Origin: Coptis chinensis | Taxonomy: Eukaryota; Streptophyta; Magnoliopsida; Ranunculales; Ranunculaceae | Length of the DNA stretch: 64,000 bases | Direction of reading: 5' to 3' | Assembly: GCA_015680905.1 (NCBI GenBank) | Contig: CM027380.1 | Span: 18,432,001 to 18,496,000 of the forward strand | Part shown: one piece after another, positions 48,461-59,750 of the stretch | Layout: the number at the start of each line of letters is the position of its first letter | How positions within the stretch are numbered: position 1 is the stretch's first letter | The notes under the pieces: generated by a model | Databases searched by the model: none | Told to the model about the DNA's origin: nothing | What the model saw: the letters and a program-made list of their open reading frames with translations, nothing else | Translations under genes and position numbers: made by a program

Positions 48461-48841
48461 CTGCTGTAAATATCGGTCGATTTTTGGGAAAAATCGCCGA
48501 TATATATCGTTTTTATTCCGATTTGGAAAAATCCGAAATTTCGAATACAAAATTTGATATTTTTTGTCCTATATATCAAAACCGAATAAAGATTTATTGA
48601 ACGATATATTTCGACATATTCCGTATATTCGATATATAAGTTTGACTTTTGGACAGTTTGATTTTAACCATTTTGTTGAGTTGACCGATATATCCCGTAT
48701 ATATATAATTATTATCGGCGATTACGATATATTCCGATTTTTCGTTTTTTTTTTATCACGGAAATTGGCTCTTTTATTTATAACGATATATCCGTATATA
48801 TCTTTTTTTGCCCCTCCGATATATCCTAATATCGTATTTGA
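48461..48841. mobile_element. Probable hAT-type MITE rich in ATATCG words
   Basis: The 381-bp stretch of GATATATCG-like words is flanked by an exact 8-bp repeat TAACTGTA (48453-48460, 48842-48849). Terminal inversion is weak. The composition resembles the 2621-3023 element but the ends differ. Confidence 0.5.
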
Positions 48842-49571
48842 TAACTGTAGCTGTATTTCCCATTTTGTGGGAAAAGCAAATATTGATATATTCTTGATCT
48901 CGAATACAGCTTGGCATCTGTTGTCCTATCTTTCATGAAGATTTAAAGTCCGTAATTATTACAAATTTTTTGAAATCTTAGTCATGTTTTCTACGATGAT
49001 ATTTTCTCTTGAAAATGTCACACACACGATGTAGATTGTTCGTTTCTTTCGGAATATCTCGGTTCTTCACTTATAACTCTGGTATTAGCTATTAGCCGAT
49101 ATTTCTAGAGTCTGGCATACTGCCGTCTATTGACTTTAAAATGGGATTGGTACGTTGACTACGTTCGGCATTATTGACTTTAATTATATCGGTATCTCGT
49201 TTATTGACTTTAATTATATCGGTATCTCGTTTAATCTCTTTGCGAAAACGTTCCTAATAAAATAAGCCTAAACCCGCTCTCTGCAACTTGTTCAGCTTCA
49301 AATGTGCGTTTATTTCTGCCAATCTCAAGTTAGGGTTTTCAAAACTATCTTCGTAACTTCATTGGCCCCAATGCCAAAGATGAAATTCAGGTAACAAAAA
49401 TTCATTATTAGGGCTTTTTTTTTTTTTGTGGAGGCTCAGTAGATCTGTTCAGCTTGTTTTTTATATTCAAATTGAGGCTGTATCTCTTTTTTCTTTTCAT
49501 AGGGCATGATGGTTCGATATATTATTGAAATATAGTCTTAATTTTTCTTATCGGCGAAAAGGGCGGAAGGG

Positions 49572-52500
49572 ATGAATAGTGTATTCAGTGAACAAATACT
49601 TGCTGATAAGCTTACTAAGCTCAATAGCACTCAACAATGTATTGAAAGTATCCTTTTCTTTTTATTTTTAGTTCAGCTTCGTTTTCAATTTCTTTACAAG
49701 TGTCACTATGGAAGAGAAGTTTTTTAAAAGTTCAACAACCCTTTTTTCATGTAAGTAATTAGTTAACCATGTGAACTAAAAATAATGATGTGGCTGTAAA
49801 CCTTAACTATTATTCTATAGCTCTATCACACTGGTGTATCTTTCACCAGAGCAAAGCAGAACAGGTGGTTTCTACATGGGATAAACAGTTTCATAGTTCA
49901 GAAATGGCACATAAAATTCCGTACCTGTATCTTGCAAACGACATTCTACAGAACAGCAAGCGCAAGGGGAATGAATTTGTGACTGAGTTCTGGAAAGTTC
50001 TTCCTGCTGCAGTCAAGGACATTTTTGATAATGGCGATGATCATGGAAAGACTGTCGTCTCCAGATTGGTATGCTCTTATTATTAAACATTGCAATCAAT
50101 AGTTGAAAGTTTAAAACACTATATTATTTTCTCGACTTCCTAATCCTTGTATTGATATAGGTTAATATTTGGGAAGAAAGGAGAGTGTTTGGGTCTCGGG
50201 CTCAGGGTCTTAAAGATTTAATGCTTGGAAAAGAATTACTACCAGCACTGGAGCTCAGTAAGAAACGGTCACGGGCTGTTAGAATCTTAAAGAGGGATTC
50301 ACGCTCCGTAAGAATTGTAAGAGCCTTTTCCTTTTCTCCTCACTTCTTTCTCTTTTGATATTTTCAGCTTCATACAAAATTTGTACTTCCTCTGACTTGT
50401 CGTTAAAAAAAGCATCTCATTATCTGTTTCTTGGAAACTAGAAATTGTCCACTGGAGGCACCACGGAGAAAATAGTGTTGGCTTTTCATGCTGTGCTTAG
50501 TGAACATTCCGATGAAGACGTACTGATGCACAAATGCAAGTCATCTGTCCATCGTGTGAGGAAAATGGAGAAAGAAGTGGAAGTTGCTTGTAGGACAGGT
50601 ATGTTTACTATTTAAAGTTACAAAACTGCTGATTGAAAACTGTGTACTATTTAGCGGGAGTTTTTCATATGCAGATAAAAACTTAAATGAAACTTATTAC
50701 ATGTTTTTGGAATGATTTTTGAAGGATTTTCAGTCTGAACTGTTTAACCTTTTCTTCTTATTTTTTATTTATTTATTTAACTGTACAAATTTTTTCTATT
50801 GGTCCCTTATCTGAGCATTTATAATTCCTGTGCAACAAGTTTGAGTCTAATTAATTTACCTGCTCTTCAGAGGAAGATATAAAAAGGACAACCTTGGCTA
50901 GTGAACTGGAGGAACAAGAATCCCTTTTAAAACAATGCATTGAAAAACTTAAATCTGTTGAAGCAACCAGGGAAGTTCTGGTGACTCAGCTAAAAGAAGC
51001 ATTGCATGAGCAGGTATGTTCTTTAGAGCATCTTTAGGAGAGCAACCAAAAAAACACCAAAATTTTGAACCAAACCAAACACCAAACAAAAAAAAACACC
51101 AACCATCTTTAGGAGCAACATCAAATTTTCGACATCAAATGATGCGGTTTTGGATAAACCGCAACATATAACCCACGCGGTTTTCCCAACATCGCGCCAG
51201 TGAGGCCCATCTTAAAAGCCTAAGCCCATGCTGTTTTTCAAAAACCGTGCAATCAACTTTCTTATTTTTCTTCTTTCCCAATCTCTGGCGCGGTTTTGGC
51301 AAAATTGCGTGATTGGAGCCCACAATCTAGTCCAAGCCCACACGGTGTTGGCAAAACCGTTTTTAAAACATAGTATTAAATGATTTATTTGGAAGTACTT
51401 GGAGTTAGAACCAAATATTAGCTGATTTGGTGTTTGGTTTGGTGTTTTTTTTGTGTTTTCATCAACATGTGACTCTCCTGAAGTTGAAAAAACACTAAAT
51501 TGTTGGAATTTGGTGTTTTGATGCTAGGTTGGTATCACTCCTAAAGATGCTCTTAGTTAGTGAATGTTTGAAACTTTTGGCCACTATGCTCATCATAGAC
51601 GTTCATAGTATTAAATATTTATTTGGAAGTACTTGGAGTTCTGAATTTTTACTTTGAACTTCTTCAGGAGTCGGAACTGGAAAGCGTGCGAACTCAAATA
51701 CAGGTAAATTTCCATAACTCCATCTGGAATTTATAAGTTCCTCACTGCATTAGATTCTTCTATATTTTCCCATGACAAATTACCCTTCAACTGTAAAACT
51801 ATATAGATTGGTGGAGCCGAAGCAGAATCTGTGTAATCATGTTAATCTCTTTTTACACAAGTGTTGTAATCGTTTGTTGCAACATTTTCAGTAGTGTTCC
51901 ATAAATCAATCATCTGTTCATGAAATTCTTTTTCTTGTTTCTTATGAAGACGGCTGACTACCCATCCTTTTTAATTATTATTCATAAGAGGATTAGAATG
52001 GCTATAGAATTTAGCATTTTTACATCTGTTCATGAAATTCTTTTAGCACCTTATGAAGCATGGGTACACTACCCAATTTTTTTATTATTATTCATAAGAC
52101 GGACACAGACACAAAAAACAGACCCTATGGGTTTAGCATCTTTACTGCACCAAATGTGAGTCCCGTGTCCAAACCAGGACATTCCGTCCGCACCCATGCA
52201 ACAAAATCCCGCACAATTAATATTTAAAATCCCGGCGATTTTGTAAAATGGAAATAAATAAAAATAATTGGAGAGTGCTAGATACTGGTCGGAGTATACA
52301 GTTGTCACTGTGTTTTGTTTAATCTAGTGCTTTGGTATCATATTGTCAGACAGCGAAATTATTGTATATTTCCTTTCTTTCCCTTTTATATTTCCCTCTC
52401 TTTTCCTAAAGTAGAAATTATTGTATCATCTTTCTGAATAAAAATTAAATAAAAGTTTCATCAATTATTGGGAAACCCAAACTCTAAAAGTTGCATTTAT

Positions 52501-53135
52501 ACTGTTTCTTTTTGGGTGATTAGGTTGCACAGGCTCAGGTAGACGAATCCTGCCATTTGAGAAAGCGGTTGAGCAATGAAATAGATGTTTTAGTCCCTAA
52601 TTCTAATTCTTCAGCTACTGCTACTACTCCACAAGTAGATTCTAATGGAAATTCTGGAGAAACACATAAGAGAACAGCTGCAGCCATTGCAGACAAGCTG
52701 GCAGCGTCTACCTCCTCCCAGCAGATCATGTCAGCTGTTCTTTCAAGCTTTGTAAAACAGGAGGCAAAGAAGTCTGGTTTGACGTCTGCAACCACTCCTC
52801 CTAATTCTTTTACTGTTGCTTCAACTAATCCATCCAGTGATATGAGGCTGACTCATGAAAGGCCCATGACAGTTGCAGATTCGAGTGCTTTTATTGCAGC
52901 ACAACCTCTTGCCATTGCTACAAGCAATCCCTACCAAACTGTCTTGATTCACCAATCGCCCATGCACGGCCACCCGTCAACTCCCCAACCCCAGTATCAT
53001 TTAGTTACTAACACACCTTCCCAACAATACCTCCAAGCATCCGGAGGGATTGTAACTGGGCTGTCTTATGGATACAGTAACATGGTACCACCACCGCCTC
53101 CACCATCTGCTCCACCACCGCCCCCTCTCATATGA
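49572..53135 (+). CDS. CID-domain protein, RPRD1-like (RNA polymerase II CTD-binding)
   Basis: Seven exons: 49572-49647, 49821-50068, 50161-50316, 50442-50598, 50871-51013, 51668-51703 and 52524-53135. The N-terminal ~135 residues form a CTD-interacting domain (FSEQILADKLTKLNSTQQCI, SHWCIFHQSKAEQVVSTWDK, KIPYLYLANDILQNSKRKG, VSRLVNIWEERRVFG). A coiled coil follows (ELEEQESLLKQCIEKLKSVE), then a Ser/Thr/Pro-rich tail. In the known family such proteins bind the phosphorylated Pol II tail and help recruit CTD phosphatases during transcription and termination. In this sequence a run of five C (53121-53125) puts the last part in a frame that ends at 53133-53135. One more C would extend it through SHMNMSSQFSQHQPIPMIQQ and another 25 or so residues to a stop just before 53262. 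The gene otherwise looks intact. Confidence 0.9.
51026..51552. mobile_element. Tourist-like (PIF/Harbinger) MITE in intron 5 of the CID gene
   Basis: GAGCATCTTTAGGAG at the left is matched by CTCCTAAAGATGCTC at the right, a perfect 15-bp inverted end. TTA target duplications (51023-51025, 51553-51555) fit PIF/Harbinger. The 527-bp interior has no reading frame of note. Confidence 0.88.
52056..52204. mobile_element. MITE relative of 23435-23615 in intron 6 of the CID gene
   Basis: It shares GCATGGGTAC at the left, the internal CAGACACA..AACAGACCCTA block, and CGCACCCATGCAAC at the right with the copy at 23.4 kb. An ~80-bp direct duplication of flanking intron DNA (51912 onward and 52023 onward, both starting CTGTTCATGAAATTCTTTT) touches its left side. 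Confidence 0.6.
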
Positions 53136-53277
53136 ATATGTCATCACAGTTCTCCCAGCACCAACCGATACCAATGATTCAGCAACCTCCAGCACCTCCC
53201 AGTTTCCGTCCGCTTCAGCCTCCTGGAATGTTGTATTACACTCATCCTCATATTCAATGAGCATATTTATCGACTAA

Positions 53278-55410
53278 ATTAGATAACCTTATTAATGAAT
53301 GTAACCAAATGTTTTTGCATATAGGGAGACACTAAAACACTATTGCAGTTTGTACTTTGCGAGATGAGGTAGGAATTAGATTAATCAGTTTTCATTTTTG
53401 ACAGCCAATCAAAGATGTTTAATCTTTTTCTCTCTTTTATTTTTGGGAAAAAAAACCGGCAGGGGAAAAAGTGAAACAGTGGGGCTCTTTTAATCAACTA
53501 TTTATAAATCTTGGTGAACATTTATTGAAAGAGACCGCGACTGACTTCTAAAGTTGGGGCCGTCTAAAGTTCTAATTGAAATTGACATGTGAGCCCGTTA
53601 TTTCAAACCTTTTAACAAACATAAATTCCTCTTCTACCTTTGTTTATAAACTAGAAATTAACCCGAGTCATAAAGTTATTTATTTTTTTTATTAATTAAA
53701 TTAAAAACTGCAAAAAAAAAAAAAAACACAAAAATCTAATAACTATTATTTACAAAATTAATATTGAGTGCTTATGTAGAGTGTATGTTATTTAGATTGT
53801 TTTGGATTAGGATGACTTTTGTTATATAAACATATACATCAAATTCATTTATTTATCAAAAAAATTAAGAAGTCATTACAATACAAAAATAACTTTACAG
53901 GTCCACTCTTGGCTACCTAAGCAGCAAGTGTTTTTGAGCAAGCATGTTACATGCTTTAAGGGTATGTCTAAAAGAAACGAAGTTTATTACATAAAGATTT
54001 ATAACAAAACATATTTGTAAGCACTGGTTTCCACCTCCATGGTGCATTGTTAGCTCCATCCCTACATGCATCTATAACTTGCTTGGCATCCCCTTCATAA
54101 AAAGTACTGCTCCATTGTTTCTAGTGTGAAAATTCCCCTGCTGATGTAGCATCTAGTAATTTTGCTTATGCAGACGTATTAGCCTTCTTTTTTCTTGAAC
54201 AAGCACCTTGAAAACTTTCTTCATTGTCCCTTCCAGCCACAGCTAGAGTATCATGATAACCATCACTTTTAAAAGCATCATAAAACTTAATCTTCACCAA
54301 ACCAAGTGGTGGGCAAATGGTGATGAATATGTTATTGTCTTGTTGCCCCTGCTAAGAAGCTCCAATGCAATCAATTACGCCCCAAATGACATATGACATA
54401 TGAAGCATTTATAGATATCTCAAGCAAGATGCCCCTTAAGACTATGATGTGTGTCTTCTTAGTGTATGATGGATTTCAAGAATCGCCGAGTAATGAAATC
54501 ATTAAGGCAAAATGGCATAGTAAATAAGATTGTGTCAAATTCCAACAACAACATGTCACTAAATGCAAGAACTCTATTGATAATGGCAAAATAGTAGCAA
54601 ACACATCTTTTATGGAATTTAAACAGTATATCATCAACCTTTTATATAAATGATAAAATATTATAAACACACAACAGTGGTTGTTCTCTACTTTCTCTAA
54701 CCACTCCCTAATATTGGTTGTGATTTCAACCTCATGGCCATGAAAGATGAAAAGAGCTAGTGTTCTCAAATTTCAAAAATCCTTGTTGCAAAGCCAACCA
54801 TTATAGACATAGAACATTGTATTTCTCATTTCATTGCAAGTACCAATGAACTCCTTAAAGGTAATATTCATGCTCATTTACCTACTTTCCACCACCATGA
54901 TACACTTGGTTCTACTCTAAATTTATTTCAACAACCAATCATCTGCTTCAAGCTCGTATATTTTACTTGATGCTGAAGTTGATATTTCATTCGTCATATT
55001 AAATGGAATTTAGGCTTTTCAAAATTAGAACCAACAAACTTATAGTAGCTACTTTCTAAAGGTCAGATTTGAAGCTATTTGTTTTGTCTGTCATCTTAAT
55101 ACTACGAAAAAAAAATCAAGATAAATGTTTGAAAATGTAAAACTGGTAAAGAAAAATCTTACATGCTAGCTAGATCAGAATAGATGTTTTCATAAAGAAC
55201 TTTTATAGCAACCTTCGTCGTCCCATTCCATTTACCTACTTAATTGATTTGATTAATGTAAGGGGAAAAGTAAAATTGATTTGGAGCATTTTCTCATTGG
55301 TTTCTCTAGAAACAAATGAGATGACAATAATTACATACATATAATCTTTCAAATGTCAATTTTTATTGTCATTAGGAATAAATACGATTTGTCGAAAGTG
55401 CATCCGTGAA
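53278..55410. other. No gene recognised
   Basis: The first part is the 3' UTR and tail of the CID gene. From about 53.9 to 55.0 kb, minus-strand stretches look like worn coding sequence (for example DACRDGANNAPW near 54030-54065), perhaps a decayed transposase-associated gene, but no family could be named. Confidence 0.35.
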
Positions 55411-55413
55411 TGA

Positions 55414-56112
55414 TCAATTTGTTGTGAAACGGTAAGAGGCATAAGAAATTGAACCAAAGCTCCAACTATGATGGATCTGTTCCGCCTTAGACTTGTCCCT
55501 TGCAGCCCTTAGTGCTACGTACAAAGGGTAAAAGTGATCTGGGTGGGGGTGTGCCTTTCTGCCATATGGGGCCTTCTTCTCGTAATGGTTCACATCTTCA
55601 TATTTGCAAAACAATCCTTTCCAAGTTCAACATATAATTATAGAATTCCCCTTGTTTATGAACATAAGTTACCAACAATGTTTTTCTCTATCTCCATATT
55701 TTTTTTAAATAATCAATGGAAAAACTTAGATTTTGAGTGCAGTTACCTTCCGTTTAATAGAGACTCTTTGAGCCATGTATCAAAGACTTCAGCCCAAGAA
55801 ACAACATGACCGTTACTCATACCCATTTTTCTTAAGTTGTGTGTAGCACTTCTTGATCCAAATATAAGTACCCCTTTTTCTCTAAGAGGAGCCAATGCCT
55901 TGCCCATGTTATAATGATAGGTTCCATCCTTGTTGGTTTGAATAGAAAGTTGACACACTGGAATATCGGCATTGGGATACATGAGCATGGTGGGCACCCA
56001 AGCACCATGGTCAAGTATGCATCCTTTTTCTACATTTATGCGCGTTTAAAGCCGCTCACTATCAACAACTCCTTCACTCTCATTGCTAGGTCTGGTGCAC
56101 CTGGTGCAGGGT
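55414..56112 (-). pseudogene. LigB/DODA-like extradiol dioxygenase pseudogene
   Basis: Two exon regions on the minus strand read [70 protein letters not shown], and then YEDVNHYEKKAPYG, HPDHFYPLYVALRAARDKSK and HHSWSFGSISYASYRF. This is the C-terminal two thirds of plant 4,5-DOPA extradiol dioxygenase-like proteins (non-haem iron, betalain-pathway family and its widespread non-betalain kin). The first exon with the early metal-binding His is missing. The frame changes between GFKRA and LDHGAW near 56030. The intron acceptor before the last exon reads AA instead of AG (about 55604). These three defects make it a pseudogene. Confidence 0.88.
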
Positions 56113-57276
56113 ACTTAATCTAGTGTATAAAGAACCCAAGTTCAGGGAAATTCATTAAATCTTTTAATTATGATTAAGACTTCAAAAACATAAAATCATC
56201 TACTATTAAAGCATTAAACTAATAGCAGAATTAGGAAAAACCCAGACAGTCTACCTTATCTCACCAGCCATAACTATTCAATTGTATATAAGACAATGAA
56301 ACCTTTATGAAGAGCAATGTGGCAAAACATAATATTGAATTAAAGGATTGAAAAATAAGTCTGGTCACGGTTCATTGGATTAACGCACCTAATACATGGA
56401 TTTATGAAAACCATAAAAATCATAGATGGTGTCATTGGGACCATTTACAACGTTCACTGTCGGTTCTGAAGTCTCCCAATGCCCATATGGTGATTTTTTA
56501 GAGTAAGTAGGACTCTTTAGTTTAGAGTAAGTAGGACTCTTAAAAGAAAGTATAACTCTTTAGTTTAGAGTAAGTAGGACTCTTAAAAGAAATTGATTTA
56601 TCACCGTAGGATCATCCCAAAACTGTTTTCTCCCCGACCGCTCGATATAACAACATAAAAAGACCAAGCTGCTTTATTATATAGATAATAATCTATGAAA
56701 ATCAACCATCTATATTTGGTACGTTCCAATGGGTTTATAATTGATAAAAGTATCTATGTTTTTTATTTATTTATTGGTAAGCCTATTTTAAATGAGATCA
56801 GTAACTCTTTGATGCTGATGGGGTTTGAGCCCTAGACCTATGGTATCATCACCCAAAGGTTTTATTGACTTTGCTAGTCGGCACCTGCAAAGTATCTATG
56901 TTTTGTGCAGATATAAATGATAAAAGTATCTATGTTTTGTGCAGATATAATCTATTTTCATTGAATAAATTTAAAGCCTAGCTCTATATATCAGGGACAT
57001 GGATGTTGCTTAGGAGTTAGGAAATGGGTCCAAGACCTAAGAATGAATCACGTTGATATCTAAAGTTTTATGATCTCTACATCATACAAAAGAGACACCT
57101 ACACGAAGACTTGTTTTTGCTTTGGACCATCCACCTAAGTTGCCATGTTTCTGTCCATAAAATCCATCATTACCAGCCGTGAAGGTTAATCGTCTAATCG
57201 AGCAAGGAGCAGAAGTCAGGAACCCACCATAGAGAAACTTGGACTGAAAGCTATAGCCACCAAGCCAGAAGAACGT
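56113..57276. other. No gene; short tandem repeat at 56500-56600
   Basis: AT-rich DNA. Around 56500-56600 the unit TAGAGTAAGTAGGACTCTT repeats three times. At 56885-56950 the phrase AAAGTATCTATGTTTTGTGC occurs twice. Nothing else is supported. Confidence 0.55.
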
Positions 57277-57285
57277 TTAAAATAA

Positions 57286-59013
57286 GGGGTTTTTAGGTTT
57301 TGGTCCTCCTAATAATAACATAATTAGGTTTTGGTCCAACAATGATCATTTATTAGGTTTTGGTCCTCTGACCGTGAGTTGACCGGGTTGACTAACTATG
57401 GGCGTTAGTCAATCTCCTATGATTTTTCTATTACCCACAATACCCCTCCTCGTGCCTTACACGTGAGTCATGAGTAAACATAAATTAGTTTTTGGTCCTT
57501 CTGAAAATATCTTCATTTAGGTTTTGGTCCTTCTGCAGTAAAAATTGCATAAATTAGTTTTTGGTCCTTCTGAAAATATCTTCGTTTAGGTTTTGGTCCT
57601 TTTGCAGTAAAAGTTGATGCCAAGACTAGTGGGTTACGATGTAATTCTAAGCATAAAGAAGATAGTTCCAACATTTCGAAAGAAAAGAATGGGGAGAGTA
57701 TACTTGGCAGATGTAACAAATGTGAAGCACATACTCAAAGATTTGAATTCCAAGCCGGAATTGTTATATCTTGATTCATATGGCCACCTTGACTTTATCT
57801 GGAGTGTAAAAGAAAAAGAAGATGTGTATAATGATATGATCAGGTTCTTTGGCTCGTTGGGTTCTTGGGGAAAGTCAATGAGTTTTTAAGCTGTTGGTTA
57901 CCATTTTTTAGTAATAATTTCTGAATGCCAGATGCTGCAGGTGGATGTATATAAAGACACAAAATCGTAGTAAGGGGCTAACCTTGATTTATATGCATAG
58001 CAAAGGAAGAGGCTTCCCTTGGCGAGATGTGCCCGATGATATTATGGTCAAAAGTCAACGGTGGATCTCCACAATTTAGGACAATGCTACACTTAAAGTG
58101 ATTAAAGGCTATATAGTAAGTGGCTATCATTGTATAAACGCGATGGGCGTTTTAATGTCTCGATGGTGGGATCTCTCTAGACATTAAGAATACTACTGTA
58201 TATTCCACATACCCATTGGAAAAATCCTGCCTATAAAAGGAAGCCTTAAGGGTTACATTATTGAAAGCTAAGTACAAATTAAAAGCGTAATTATGTTGTA
58301 GTTTCCTAGTTGGAACTTCGTCAAGTTGAGAGTATCATTTAGGGTCATCCACTAGAACATATGATTTGGTTATAAAAAAAGGTAAAAAATCGTCTCTAAG
58401 TTATGATCAATAACAACAACAAAATGCCGACAAAATTGTCTTCGTCCTGCTATAGGCGATTGTGTGGTACCGTAGCAAAATGGCGTGAAACAGTTAATTA
58501 TTTTGGGTTCGGTATTAAAAAATCATGTGGGTTCCGTATCACAACATCATACATGTGTTTCGAACATTGTATAAATGCCTTAACTTATATGTGCTTCACA
58601 TGTGGGTTCTGGATTGGAATTCAAATCCTTGAGTATGTGCTTCACATTTGTTATATCTGCCAAGTATACTCTCCCCATTCTTTTCTTTCGAAATGTTGGA
58701 ACTATCTTTCTTATGCTTAGAATTACATCGTGACCCAGTAGTCTTGGCATCAATTTTTACTGCAGAAGGACCAAAACCTAAATGAAGATATTTTCAGAAG
58801 GACCAAAAACTAATTTATGCTTACTCATGACTCACGTGTAAAGCACGTGGAGGGGTATTGTGGGTAATAGAAAAATCATAGGAGATTGACTAACGCCTAT
58901 AGTTAGTCAACCCGGTCAACTCACGGTCAGGAGGACCAAAACCTAATAAACGATCATTGTTAGACCAAAGCCTAATTATGCTATTATTAGGAGGACCAAA
59001 ACCTAAAAACCCC
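57286..59013. mobile_element. Mutator-like element with long TIRs carrying a lipase gene fragment (Pack-MULE)
   Basis: The ends GGGGTTTTTAGGTTTTGGTC and its complement ACCAAAACCTAAAAACCCC begin inverted repeats of about 400-480 bp (left 57286 to about 57767, right from about 58611). An exact 9-bp target duplication TTAAAATAA (57277-57285, 59014-59022) is diagnostic of Mutator-like elements. The left arm contains one extra internal GGTCCTTCTGAAAATATCTTC unit, a short tandem duplication absent from the right arm. There is no transposase; it carries the 3' end of a lipase gene. Confidence 0.88.
57660..57889 (+). pseudogene. Captured C-terminal exon of a triacylglycerol lipase-like gene
   Basis: The frame reads MGRVYLADVTNVKHILKDLN, PELLYLDSYGHLDFIWSVKE and YNDMIRFFGSLG to a stop at 57887-57889. 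This is the C-terminal ~70 residues of plant acid/triacylglycerol lipases, including the catalytic His in YGHLDF. Ser and Asp of the triad would lie upstream and are absent. The captured piece begins inside the inverted repeat arm, and part of it (up to about 57767) is mirrored in the other arm. Confidence 0.75.
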
Positions 59014-59022
59014 TTAAAATAA

Positions 59023-59750
59023 TTGCACGAGTGCAAAGTGCAAACTCCATAGATATCGTTGAGTTTCAAACCCGCACCATCGACCCACAAGCTCATGTGC
59101 AAGGTTGACATATTCAACTAATCAACTATCCATACAAATTCAATAATTTATTACGCCTCAATTTATAAAAGAAACCTATCACTAGATGGTTCTCAATTTG
59201 TTAAGGCGCTCTGTCTCCAGGTTAAGCTTTTTTATTATAGAACTTTCGTTTCTTAGGAGCAATGCAGGAAGGGGAGATTGTCATTAGTGTCAATTTTATA
59301 ACACTTTTGAGCTCGAAAGGAAGCCCGCAAAGGAATTTTGTCACTTTTGAGCTAGCAAGGAACAGAGCTATTACCAAACGAGCTCTCTTACTGCTTCAAT
59401 CGTACGCAACCACCATTAGTGTCACTTTAAGTCTCTGAGTACAATTTTTCTTTTTACAACTTCAGGATAGGGCCTTCTTTTGATGGTTTTGTGGCATTCG
59501 AGGAAACAAATTCAATCTTCCATGTATACCTGAGTAAGTATGCAGTACTGCAATTGCCAGCAGCATCATTTTTGAGCCTCTAATCAGCATCCACACATTT
59601 GTACACATTGTTTACTACTCCTATAAGTGCACTGCTTCTCTTAAATGAAATGGACTTACGAAATACAGTTATACAGGTTGTAAAGGTTGTTTTTGGTAAA
59701 CCTTACCAATATAGGTAGTTTGGGGGAAGATGGTGTTTGTGGATTGTGTA
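59023..59750. other. No gene seen
   Basis: AT-rich DNA between the Pack-MULE and the copia fossil. The phrase TGTCA(C/T)TTTTGAGCT with AAGGAA recurs in 59300-59370. No exon pattern or terminal repeat is seen. Confidence 0.45.
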
